Positions 1-6,572 are shown, numbered from the stretch's first letter. The stretch: DNA of 8,532 bases from an uncultured Catenibacterium sp. (GCF_900764565.1 NZ_CAAFOM010000164.1:1-8532), one strand, 5' to 3'. Program-made: numbers and translations. Notes: a model not told the origin generated them from the sequence alone.

Positions 1-1618
1 AAAGAAAATAGAAAATGATATAGAAATAATAAGGAGAGACAAGGCAGGTAAAATGGAAATAACTAGAGAATGATGTCAATGGGAGAATAGAAAGAATGAT
101 TATAAACATCACTATGCTGATAGAGTAAATAAATGAGCCAATAATAAATATTTCTATCTTAGATTCACGCTGTAACTGTTTGTATGTTGCACCCATAGAG
201 ATCTTTAAAGCAAGAGAACGGCTTCTTTCTAAATATAAGGAAGAGAAGACTGTTTTTGTGAGTTCTATCGCCACAAATAAACTGATCATCATATAAGCCA
301 AGGCAATTATGCGACCAATAGAAATAAGCGTGCCATAACTCATCTTCTTCATATACACATCATTATCTGCTTCATAATTCTTTTCATAACGTTTAATGAC
401 TGTTTCAGGATCATTGGTGATAATATCCATCTTGTCATCTCTTATAAGATCTGGATATTTCTTATCTATATCATGGTGGAAACAGACAAACTGATCCTGA
501 TAGAAATTATCTTCTATAATACCTACTACTTTATATGTGTCATTTTCTAACAAATAACAATTAAATTCTGTTTTAAGTTTAGAAGAGAGATTATGAGTAA
601 TCAGCACTTCATTAGTATGATGAGGAAAACGCCCTGATAGTAACTTCATATGATTAGTCTTTTTAGGAAGTCGAATTAAAGAAGCATTCACACCTTTTAT
701 ATAACCACTTTCTATATCAAAATGTGGTGTCCCCTTTTCCTTTAATGAAAGTAGTTCTCCATCATGACTCGATATAGTCACAATGTTTTTAAGAGGTGCT
801 TCCTTGTAGGATTTCTCAATAGAGGTAGAAAGACCATTTAAACCACTTATAATAACAAGAGACGTCACAATCACAAGTATTTGAAAAATAGATAGAATTG
901 CTAATCTTCTTCTTTCTCCTAATACCTCTTTAAAACTGTATCTTAAAGAAAAGTGTTTCTTATGTTGAGGAATAAGGACTTCAGTGTTTGTATTTCTTTC
1001 TTTTATTGTATCTAATGTCTGATTCTTCATCTCTATAAGTATATCCACGTATTCATCTAAAAGGGCTGTATCATGAGATACGACAATAACTAAACGATTT
1101 TCAGATACTTCTTTTAAGAGAGTCATTACTTCTTTAGCCTGTTTATAATGAAGCGCTCCAGTGGGTTCATCACATAATAACACAGGTGCATCCTTTAACA
1201 AGGCACGGGCAATAGACACACGTTTCATCTGTCCAATAGAGAGTTCATCAGGATATCTTTTCATAAGTTTATCTATCTTCAATCGTCTAATGATCTTATT
1301 CATCTTCTTCTTATCTATTTCAATCTGACCAAAATAACATCCAGCCATGATATTCTCTTCTACTGTATAAGATGGTATGAGATCATTGTTCTGTTTAATA
1401 AAACCAATCATCTTACTAAATGTTTCATCTATGTCTTCATGATTAAAAGTGATTGTTCCACTATATTCAAGTAATCCACATAAACAATAAAGAAGAGTTG
1501 ATTTCCCACATCCAGAAGGCCCTTTAATTCCTACTAAACCAGTATCTGGAAATATATAATTCACATGATCTAATATACATACATCGTAATTCACTATTAA
1601 GTCTTTAATTTCAAGCAT
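1..1618 (-). CDS. ABC transporter, fused ATPase and permease, partial
   Basis: The frame is open for 539 codons from the ATG at 1618 to the window edge, so the C-terminus is missing. Residues 1-200 form a nucleotide-binding domain: Walker A GPSGCGKST (33-41), signature LSIGQ (126-130; I replaces the usual first G of LSGGQ), Walker B VLLCDEP (146-152) and H-loop H182. A charged linker leads to a first membrane segment (about 239-260), an extracytoplasmic region (about 261-430) and further membrane segments at about 431-455 and 490-513, with another starting at the edge. This ATPase-TM-large extracellular domain-TMs order is that of MacB/FtsX-type (type VII) transporters, which usually export or detoxify peptides or drive cell-envelope processes rather than import. 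The substrate cannot be read. The start is supported by GGGGAGGAAAG just upstream (1622-1632). The gene diverges from the radical SAM gene with only 46 bp between start codons. Confidence 0.9.
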   Translation of the reverse strand, partial: MLEIKDLIVNYDVCILDHVNYIFPDTGLVGIKGPSGCGKSTLLYCLCGLLEYSGTITFNHEDIDETFSKMIGFIKQNNDLIPSYTVEENIMAGCYFGQIEIDKKKMNKIIRRLKIDKLMKRYPDELSIGQMKRVSIARALLKDAPVLLCDEPTGALHYKQAKEVMTLLKEVSENRLVIVVSHDTALLDEYVDILIEMKNQTLDTIKERNTNTEVLIPQHKKHFSLRYSFKEVLGERRRLAILSIFQILVIVTSLVIISGLNGLSTSIEKSYKEAPLKNIVTISSHDGELLSLKEKGTPHFDIESGYIKGVNASLIRLPKKTNHMKLLSGRFPHHTNEVLITHNLSSKLKTEFNCYLLENDTYKVVGIIEDNFYQDQFVCFHHDIDKKYPDLIRDDKMDIITNDPETVIKRYEKNYEADNDVYMKKMSYGTLISIGRIIALAYMMISLFVAIELTKTVFSSLYLERSRSLALKISMGATYKQLQRESKIEIFIIGSFIYSISIVMFIIILSILPLTSFSSYFHFTCLVSPYYFYIIFYFL

Positions 1619-1638
1619 ATTCTTTCCTCCCCTTTTTA

Positions 1639-1647
1639 TGTTATAAT
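1639..1647 (+). promoter_or_regulatory. Extended -10 promoter of the radical SAM gene
   Basis: TGTTATAAT is a perfect extended -10 (TGnTATAAT). No convincing -35 lies 16-18 bp upstream, where the bases are pyrimidine-rich. Transcription would start near 1654, giving a leader of only about 10 nt before the ATG at 1665. The same bases read on the minus strand contain TATAAC (1645 down to 1640), a possible overlapping -10 for the divergent ABC gene. Confidence 0.6.
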
Positions 1648-1664
1648 GAGCCGGGTGATAAAAA

Positions 1665-2597
1665 ATGAATCCTTTTCCATATTCTTTAGATAACAAACGT
1701 TATCATACATACAATTATTTTTTAAAAACGAGATATCATAAAAAAGTCGCAAAGGTATCTTTAGATGCCCATTTTACATGTCCTAATAGAGATGGGACTA
1801 AGGGCTTTGGAGGCTGTATATTCTGTTCTGAGAAAGGGTCTGGAGACTTTATTCTAGACAGCGATTCTCTTTTAGAACAGTTTAAAGCAGGGGCTGAAGT
1901 GATGAAAAGAAAGTGGCCAGAAGCTGTATTTATTCCTTATTTCCAGGCATATACAAATACCTATGCATCTTTAGATCAGTTAAAGAAGATCTATGAACCT
2001 TTTATTGGTATGAAGGATGTTGTTGGTATTGCGATTGCAACACGTGCAGACTGTCTCACTGAAGAAATATGTGCTTATTTAGAAGAATTATCTAAAAAAA
2101 CAGATATCTATATAGAATTAGGCTTACAGACGATTCATGACACTACCGCCAAAGAAATCAATCGCTGTCATACATATCAGGAATTCTTAGATGGTCTCTC
2201 TATGTTAAGAAGACATCATTTAGAAGTCTGTGTGCATATTATTAACGGTTTACCTAATGAAACAATAGAGATGATGTTAGAGACTGCAAAAGAGGTAGGA
2301 AAACTAGATATACAGGGTATTAAGATTCATAATCTATATGTAACTCAGAATAGCCGTCTATATAAGCTGTATTATCCTTTTAAGATGTTAGAAAGAGATG
2401 AATATATTTCTTTAGTTGCAAGACAATTAGAATATATTCCAAGTCATGTAGTCGTAGAAAGACTGACTGGAGATGCACCATTAAAAGAATTAGTGGCTCC
2501 TTTATGGTCTATAAAGAAAACAACAATTCTTAATGATATCGATAAGTATATGAAAGCACATGATATTATGCAGGGTGATCTTGTATCCCTCAAATAA
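1665..2597 (+). CDS. mnmL: YtqA/MnmL-type radical SAM protein (TIGR01212-like)
   Basis: A 310-residue protein with the family hallmark CPNRDGTKGFGGCIFC. Cysteines C39, C51 and C54 are spaced CX11CX2C rather than the classic CX3CX2C, as in the YhcC/YtqA group, whose length also matches. The cysteines would bind a [4Fe-4S] cluster that cleaves SAM. Later motifs include IELGLQT (about 151-157) and HIINGLPNET, typical of the Elp3-like barrel. YtqA proteins of Bacilli have been linked to mnm5s2U synthesis at the tRNA wobble position and renamed MnmL, often beside the methylase MnmM (YtqB). No methylase gene is visible in this window, so the symbol rests on protein similarity alone. The Shine-Dalgarno is weak (GGGTGAT at 1653-1659). 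The N-terminal sequence fits the family start. Cytoplasmic. Confidence 0.85.
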   Translation: MNPFPYSLDNKRYHTYNYFLKTRYHKKVAKVSLDAHFTCPNRDGTKGFGGCIFCSEKGSGDFILDSDSLLEQFKAGAEVMKRKWPEAVFIPYFQAYTNTYASLDQLKKIYEPFIGMKDVVGIAIATRADCLTEEICAYLEELSKKTDIYIELGLQTIHDTTAKEINRCHTYQEFLDGLSMLRRHHLEVCVHIINGLPNETIEMMLETAKEVGKLDIQGIKIHNLYVTQNSRLYKLYYPFKMLERDEYISLVARQLEYIPSHVVVERLTGDAPLKELVAPLWSIKKTTILNDIDKYMKAHDIMQGDLVSLK

Positions 2598-2655
2598 TAT
2601 ATACGAAAAAAAAGAAAGAATTACTTAAGGACATAAAAAAATCTAGCAAATTTTC

Positions 2656-2678
2656 CAACACTCTTATGTTGTCTTTTT
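2656..2678 (+). terminator. Weak terminator after the radical SAM gene
   Basis: CAACA (2656-2660) and TGTTG (2667-2671) form a 5-bp stem with a 6-base loop, followed by TCTTTTT. It is weak on its own. The stronger hairpin at 2751-2791 also has TTTTATT on the plus side and may act from both directions. Confidence 0.4.
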
Positions 2679-2746
2679 ACCTACATTTTTATTTTATCCT
2701 TAGCATGCAGCCTGACACAATTTGCCTTTTAAAATATTCTTCATAC

Positions 2747-2791
2747 AAAAAAACATCTCCATCATTCAAAGGTAGAATAATGGGGATGTTT
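2747..2791 (-). terminator. Intrinsic terminator of the Fic gene
   Basis: A 17-bp imperfect stem (2751-2767 with 2775-2791; one wobble, one mismatch) closes a 7-base loop and is followed, on the minus strand, by seven T (2753 down to 2747). It starts 2 bp after the Fic stop codon. The 2755-2766 arm contains ATCTCCATCATT, identical to a repeat in the Fic promoter. Confidence 0.85.
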
Positions 2792-2793
2792 TA

Positions 2794-3840
2794 TTAAATG
2801 CGAACATAACCAGTAGATGGACCTGCACCCACTTTTGCGATATAGCCATTCTTAACAAGATTTGTCAAAGTCCTTTCCACAGTAACTTTGCTTATATCAG
2901 GACAAAGCTCCATGATTTCTTTCTTTGTAATCTTACCAACTTTGTTATCAATGATTGCTTTAATTCTATCAGGCTTAGAAAGGTTACGATATTTCAAATG
3001 CTCTACACGGCTTTCAAATTCATTGTATGCCTTCAACATAATACCTAAATAGTATTTAACAAAAGCTTCATAACTATTTTCGCCCTCATGCCAGCCATTA
3101 GAACTTGCTTGAAGGGCTTCATAATATGTTGTTTTTGTCTTTTCGATTAGTATTTCCATGCTGACATATTTTCCAACGATATATCCCGCCTTATAAAAAA
3201 GCAACAAAGTAAGCAAACGACTCATTCTGCCATTTCCATCATTGAAAGGATGAATGCATAGAAAGTCTAGGATAAACATGGGAATCAAAACCAGTTTATC
3301 AATACAATCAGCATCCCATGCTTCAAGGAAACGAGTGCAAAGTTCCTCCATTACTTCAGCGGTCTGAAATGCAGAAACTGGAATAAAGCGTGCTTTCTGA
3401 TGACCCTCAGCATCTGTTTCTGCAATTATATTATCAGTATTCTTATAACTACCGCCAGCAGCTCCTTGTGAATACGAATACAAATCTCGATGTAACTGTA
3501 AAATTATGTTCGGTCTTGGATTAATATATTCATAGCCTTCGTGAATTGTAGAGAGCACTTCACGATAACCAGCAATTTCCTGTTCAGATCGATTGCGAGG
3601 TTCTGCTTTTTGGCTTACTAATTCTTTCAAACGCTTATCACTTGTAAATATACCTTCGATTCTATTAGATGCTCCCGTACTTTGAATCAAAGCAACTTCT
3701 AAGAGCGTTTTCAATTCATCGGCATTGGCTTCTAGAAACAATTCCTGTTTGCCTTTATGCTCATGGATGCTAGCAACCATCTGAACAATTTCTGGAGTCA
3801 GCAACTTCGCAGGACATGCAATATAATCAAACTCTCTCAT
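2794..3840 (-). CDS. Fic-family protein (class II, C-terminal winged helix)
   Basis: A 348-residue protein. The Fic active-site motif HPFNDGNGRMSR is intact at 197-208 (catalytic H197, nucleotide-binding GNGR), predicting AMP or other nucleotide transfer onto protein hydroxyl groups. An inhibitory helix motif SxxxEG (S58, E62, G63) lies N-terminal to the core, which defines a class II, self-inhibited Fic. A flap-like GGSYKNTDN stretch lies near 129-137. Residues about 286-348 resemble a winged helix-turn-helix, so it may bind DNA. An upstream in-frame ATG at 3855 would give 353 residues, but AAGGAG (3851-3846) sits 5-6 bases before the ATG at 3840 and overlaps the upstream start, so 3840 is preferred. 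The gene stands alone with its own promoter and terminator. Several lines of it look near 40% GC against about 32% nearby, hinting at acquisition. The target is unknown. Confidence 0.9.
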   Translation of the reverse strand: MREFDYIACPAKLLTPEIVQMVASIHEHKGKQELFLEANADELKTLLEVALIQSTGASNRIEGIFTSDKRLKELVSQKAEPRNRSEQEIAGYREVLSTIHEGYEYINPRPNIILQLHRDLYSYSQGAAGGSYKNTDNIIAETDAEGHQKARFIPVSAFQTAEVMEELCTRFLEAWDADCIDKLVLIPMFILDFLCIHPFNDGNGRMSRLLTLLLFYKAGYIVGKYVSMEILIEKTKTTYYEALQASSNGWHEGENSYEAFVKYYLGIMLKAYNEFESRVEHLKYRNLSKPDRIKAIIDNKVGKITKKEIMELCPDISKVTVERTLTNLVKNGYIAKVGAGPSTGYVRI

Positions 3841-3844
3841 AAGA

Positions 3845-3918
3845 ATCTCCTTCATTTTGATTTTATCTCCATCATTTTAGCATCTAATGATGGAGATATC
3901 AACGAATGTGATGGAGAT
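3845..3918 (-). promoter_or_regulatory. Fic promoter with four-site operator array
   Basis: On the minus strand, -35 TTGATA (3902-3897), a 17-bp spacer and extended -10 TGCTAAAAT (3882-3874) make a good sigma-A promoter, with start near 3867. Overlying it are four copies of one 10-base word: ATCTCCTTCA at 3845-3854 (one mismatch), ATCTCCATCA at 3865-3874, and the inverse TGATGGAGAT at 3888-3897 and 3909-3918. The inner two form a perfect 12-bp inverted repeat (3865-3876 with 3886-3897). Offsets of 20 and 21 bp between same-direction copies are about two helical turns. The sites cover the Shine-Dalgarno, the region downstream of -10, the spacer and the region upstream of -35. A repressor, possibly the Fic protein itself, is the natural reading. 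That role is inferred. Confidence 0.7.
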
Positions 3919-4313
3919 AGGCTCCCTACATCCGTTCTAAATATACTCATTTTTTAAAAATTCTCAGCATACAATCTGTATTAGAATCAAGATTAGTTAC
4001 TTCTTATTCTTTCTTCTCGTAGTTTTTCTCAAATACACAGAATTATCACCAATTGTAAAAATCTTTTTATGACTTTTGCAATAGATTCTTTATCTATTAC
4101 TTAACAAAGCAACCTGTTTACAACAATTTATACGATCATCTATAGAGTTGCAATTTCTTGCTCATAGAATGTCAAAGTACATTTTTTCTCTAAATGTAGA
4201 AAAAATTCCTTATATATTATCTATACGCTTCATAATCTAAAATTTCTCATGAGTTAAATACATTATTAACATCCATCCTGAAACCTATAAGCGAGGGTTT
4301 CTCTGATTTTTTC
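3919..4313. other. Gene-poor intergenic stretch
   Basis: About 395 AT-rich bases between the Fic operators and the hpf terminator. No credible reading frame with a ribosome binding site, and no tRNA- or rRNA-like fold, was seen. Only small inverted repeats stand out: AATAGAT/ATCTATT (4080-4086 with 4092-4098) and GAAACC/GGTTTC (4280-4285 with 4296-4301, followed on the plus strand by TCTGATTTTTT). The latter could be a weak plus-strand terminator. The stretch may be the remains of a lost gene or an insertion flank, but nothing in it proves that. Confidence 0.5.
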
Positions 4314-4315
4314 AT

Positions 4316-4341
4316 AAAAAAATCTGGCAAAAGCCAGATTT
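4316..4341 (-). terminator. Intrinsic terminator of hpf
   Basis: AAATCTGGC (4320-4328), loop AAAA, GCCAGATTT (4333-4341): a perfect 9-bp stem followed on the minus strand by a run of T (4322 down to 4316). It begins 7 bp after the hpf stop. The plus side also has TTTCTTTTT and may terminate in both directions. Confidence 0.9.
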
Positions 4342-4348
4342 CTTTTTA

Positions 4349-4885
4349 TTATTCTTCTGTTTCAAGAAGACCGTATCCACCATCTCTACGTTTATAGACA
4401 ACACATACAGTATTTGTTTCGATGTCCTTATAAACGAAGAATGAATGACCAATGAGTTCCATCTGCATGATAGCTTCTTCCATGTCCATTGGTTTAGGAT
4501 TAATTGTTTTTGTCTTAACGACAACATCTTCTTCTTCAGGTTCTTCAAGAGATTCTAAAGTGTTAATGTTGAAAGCGAGTTTATTATTCTTTGACTTTCT
4601 ACTTAACTTTGTCTTGTACTTTCTAATCTGTCTTTCTAGCTTATCGATAACTAAATCGATTGCTTCATAAAGATCATCACTTGTTTCTTCTGCACGAAGA
4701 AGAACATACTCTGTAGGAATTGTAACTTCAATTTTCTGGCCAAATGGGTAAGTTCTAATTAAAACCTTAGCCTCCACATCTTGTCCCATGATGAAGTACT
4801 TGTCGAGCAATGCTAACTTTTTAGTAATTTTATCCTCGATAGCATCTGTAATTGTAACGTTTTTACCTCTGACAATAACTTTCAT
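4349..4885 (-). CDS. hpf: Ribosome hibernation promoting factor, long form
   Basis: A 178-residue protein with the two-domain layout of long HPF. The N-terminal S30AE domain (about 1-97, starting MKVIVRGKNVTITDAI) binds the 30S decoding region. An acidic linker (about 98-122, EEPEEEDVVV) leads to a C-terminal dimerisation domain (about 123-178, containing PMDMEEAIMQMELIGHSFF and RRDGGYGLL). By family knowledge long HPF pairs two 70S ribosomes into inactive 100S particles in stationary phase or stress. The frame extends upstream to an ATG at 4930, but the start at 4885 is chosen because AAAGGAGG lies 7 bases before it and the -10 box at 4922-4927 would put the transcript start downstream of 4930. 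It is a single-gene unit between its own promoter and terminator. Confidence 0.95.
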   Translation of the reverse strand: MKVIVRGKNVTITDAIEDKITKKLALLDKYFIMGQDVEAKVLIRTYPFGQKIEVTIPTEYVLLRAEETSDDLYEAIDLVIDKLERQIRKYKTKLSRKSKNNKLAFNINTLESLEEPEEEDVVVKTKTINPKPMDMEEAIMQMELIGHSFFVYKDIETNTVCVVYKRRDGGYGLLETEE

Positions 4886-4921
4886 AATTAATTCCTCCTT
4901 TACAATTCTTTCTATACCTAT

Positions 4922-4927
4922 ATTATA
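4922..4927 (-). promoter_or_regulatory. Probable -10 box of hpf
   Basis: TATAAT on the minus strand, about 37 bases upstream of the hpf start. The hexamer 17 bp further upstream (GTGTTT) is a poor -35. The TTGACA at 4953-4958 is on the plus strand and does not belong to this promoter. Confidence 0.55.
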
Positions 4928-4966
4928 CATAAAAAAAACTTAAAAAACACTCTTGACATAAAATAT

Positions 4967-4994
4967 AAAAAAAAGAAGACATAAATGTCTTCTT
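4967..4994 (-). terminator. Intrinsic terminator of metK
   Basis: AAGAAGACA (4973-4981), loop TAAA, TGTCTTCTT (4986-4994): a perfect 9-bp stem, with a minus-strand T tract reading out over 4974-4967. It begins 1 bp after the metK stop and separates metK from hpf. Confidence 0.9.
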
Positions 4995-4995
4995 C

Positions 4996-6141
4996 TTAAG
5001 CTAAGTATTTCTTTAAGTCTTCTACTTTATCTAGTTTTTCCCATGGGAATTCAACATCAGTACGTCCGAAATGTCCATAAGCAGCTGTTGGTCCATAGAT
5101 TGGGTTTAATAAATCTAATGTGTTGATAATACCCTGAGGAGTTAAATCAAATTCTTTCTTAATTGCATCTAAGATGACTTCATCAGCTACCTTACCAGTT
5201 CCATAAGTATCAACATGCACACTTGTTGGATCCTTCACACCAATTGCATAAGATAACTGGATTTCAATACGATCACATAATCCTGCTGCAACAATGTTCT
5301 TAGCGATATAACGAGTGATATAAGCTGCACTTCTATCTACCTTTGATGGGTCTTTACCAGAGAATGCGCCTCCACCATGTCTTGCCATTCCTCCATAAGT
5401 ATCAACAATGATCTTACGTCCTGTTAAACCAGTATCACCATGAGGACCACCAATAACGAATCTTCCTGTTGGGTTAATGAATACTTTATAGTCTTCATTC
5501 ATATGATGCTTTCTAACAACTTCTTTCATGATCTTTTCTTTAATGAATGTCTTAAATTCTTCTTCATTGAAATCTGGATCATGCTGGATTGACATAAGGA
5601 TAGTATCAACCTTAGGATTGTTTTCATCTGTATAATCAATAGTAACCTGTGATTTCATATCAGGTCTTGCATGTTTGAATGTACCATTATGTCTTAATTC
5701 ACTTGCATAACGTACTAATTCATGAGCCATAGAGATTGGTAAAGGCATATATGTTTCAGTTTCGTTAGTTGCATAACCAAACATGATACCCTGGTCACCT
5801 GCACCACCTACTTCTACATTTGTACCTAATGCGATATCACTAGACTGTGTATCCATAACAACCTTGATTTCACAAGTATCTGCATCAATACCTAAATCTT
5901 CAGCAGTATAGCCGATTCTTCTCATTACGTCACGAGCCACTGCTTCATAATCCACCTTCGCATTAGTAGTAATTTCTCCACCAATAACTAATAAATTAGT
6001 TGTTGCGAAACATTCACATGCAACACGTGAATATTTGTCCTGTCTTAAGCATTCATCTAAGATTGCATCACTGATCTGGTCACAAAGTTTATCTGGATGT
6101 CCTTCTGATACAGATTCTGATGTAAATAAGTTCTTTTCCAT
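4996..6141 (-). CDS. metK: S-adenosylmethionine synthase
   Basis: A 381-residue protein of normal family length that joins methionine and ATP to make S-adenosylmethionine, releasing phosphate and pyrophosphate; a cytoplasmic tetramer in known members. Visible signatures are GHPDK (14-18), GAGDQGIMFGYA (113-124), GGPHGDTGLTGRK (231-243) and the glycine-rich loop with catalytic residues GGGAFSGKDPSKVDRSAAY (256-274). No key residue appears lost. An in-frame ATG at 6219 would add 26 residues, but that extension runs through the riboswitch terminator hairpin. The ATG at 6141, with AGGAGG at 6158-6153 (11-base spacing, slightly long), matches the conserved N-terminus. Expression is evidently controlled by the SAM riboswitch directly upstream, giving end-product feedback. 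Confidence 0.98.
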   Translation of the reverse strand: MEKNLFTSESVSEGHPDKLCDQISDAILDECLRQDKYSRVACECFATTNLLVIGGEITTNAKVDYEAVARDVMRRIGYTAEDLGIDADTCEIKVVMDTQSSDIALGTNVEVGGAGDQGIMFGYATNETETYMPLPISMAHELVRYASELRHNGTFKHARPDMKSQVTIDYTDENNPKVDTILMSIQHDPDFNEEEFKTFIKEKIMKEVVRKHHMNEDYKVFINPTGRFVIGGPHGDTGLTGRKIIVDTYGGMARHGGGAFSGKDPSKVDRSAAYITRYIAKNIVAAGLCDRIEIQLSYAIGVKDPTSVHVDTYGTGKVADEVILDAIKKEFDLTPQGIINTLDLLNPIYGPTAAYGHFGRTDVEFPWEKLDKVEDLKKYLA

Positions 6142-6163
6142 TTTCTTCTTTTCCTCCTGTAAT

Positions 6164-6190
6164 AAAAAAGCTTTCCTCAAAGAGGAAAGC
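6164..6190 (-). terminator. Riboswitch-controlled terminator before metK
   Basis: GCTTTCCTC (6190-6182), loop TTT, GAGGAAAGC (6178-6170), then six T (6169-6164). A perfect 9-bp stem ending 22 bases before the metK start; its 5' arm is shared with the antiterminator. Confidence 0.9.
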
Positions 6191-6305
6191 GTAGTAATCT
6201 GCTTCCTCTTATTGTTCAAGTAATACTTGCTTGGTCAAGGCACCTTCTATATAAGGGTTGCCACCACTTTAAAACGATCCTCATCTGTGTGGTTCTGAAT
6301 AAGAG
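6164..6305 (-). promoter_or_regulatory. SAM-I-clan riboswitch with terminator, metK leader
   Basis: Read on the minus strand. P1: CTCTTATT (6305-6298) pairs with AATAAGAG (6213-6206). P2: ACCAC (6293-6289) with GTGGT (6267-6263). P3: CCTT (6256-6253) with AAGG (6246-6243). P4: CAAG (6229-6226) with CTTG (6220-6217). The SAM-contact segments GGCAACC (6262-6256) and GGTGC (6244-6240) are present. Loop GAGG (6282-6279) can pair with CCTT (6240-6237) as the pseudoknot. AAGAGGAAGC (6210-6201) can pair with GCTTTCCTCTT (6190-6180) as antiterminator, excluding both P1 and the terminator. With SAM bound, P1 holds and the terminator forms, switching metK off. The P2 arm lacks the usual kink-turn sequence, so this may be a variant class. 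The promoter is not clear; TATACT at 6309-6304 lies too close to P1. Confidence 0.88.
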
Positions 6306-6319
6306 TATAAAATATTTAA

Positions 6320-6547
6320 TTAAATTGCCTGTACTTCAATAACGCCTGGGACTTCTTCTACTAAGATCTGTTCAACACCATCTTTAATAGTAGAATCCAA
6401 CATCATGCATCCTGCACATGCACCAAGCATATGTACATAAACGATGCCGTCTTTGAAATCAACGAATTCTAAGTCTCCACCATCTCTTTGTAGATAGGGT
6501 CTCAACTTATGAATGACTTCCTTAATGGCTTCAATCTTTTCTTCCAT
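6320..6547 (-). CDS. NifU C-terminal-domain-like Fe-S protein
   Basis: A 75-residue single-domain protein. It matches the NifU/Nfu C-terminal domain: helical start, LRPYLQRDGGDLEFVDF (15-31), then the CxxC motif ACAGCMML with C44 and C47, and the closing VPGVIEV. Proteins of this type carry or scaffold a [4Fe-4S] cluster, bridged between two subunits through the CxxC pair, and pass it to target enzymes. The longer frame starts at 6586, but GAGGTG lies 5 bases before the ATG at 6547 and the -10 box at 6573-6578 would exclude the upstream ATG. The gene ends 15 bases before the riboswitch P1, with no terminator between. Read-through into the metK leader is therefore possible. Scaffold versus carrier role cannot be decided from sequence. 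Confidence 0.9.
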   Translation of the reverse strand: MEEKIEAIKEVIHKLRPYLQRDGGDLEFVDFKDGIVYVHMLGACAGCMMLDSTIKDGVEQILVEEVPGVIEVQAI

Positions 6548-6572
6548 GATTTCACCTCGCTTCTGCTTGACC

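Noticed and set aside
126..130. LSIGQ (protein residues 126-130 of the ABC gene) as a defective signature
   Set aside because: Substitution at this position occurs in active ABC ATPases, and the Walker A, Walker B and H-loop are intact, so loss of function is not supported.
3865..3918. CRISPR-like repeat array
   Set aside because: The units are 10-12 bp, in two orientations, with about 10-bp gaps that include promoter elements, and no cas genes are present.
3757..3957. Plus-strand 66-codon frame over the Fic start
   Set aside because: It lies antisense to the conserved Fic N-terminus and operator array, has no Shine-Dalgarno and no recognisable protein features.
4280..4301. GAAACC/GGTTTC inverted repeat as an attachment site of an integrated element
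   Set aside because: There is no integrase gene, no second copy and no flanking duplication in the window; only a short hairpin can be claimed.
4312..4548. Minus-strand 78-codon frame inside the hpf end
   Set aside because: Out-of-frame shadow of hpf that runs through the hpf terminator; Lys/Leu-rich composition typical of a shifted frame.
4452..4670. Plus-strand 72-codon hydrophobic frame
   Set aside because: Antisense to hpf; the apparent membrane segments are the complement of its charged linker and helices. No ribosome binding site.
4953..4958. Consensus TTGACA as a -35 box
   Set aside because: It reads on the plus strand, with no -10 at 16-18 bp downstream and no plus-strand gene; it lies between the metK terminator and the hpf promoter.
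6035..6223. Plus-strand 62-codon frame over the metK start
   Set aside because: Antisense to conserved metK motifs and to the riboswitch terminator.
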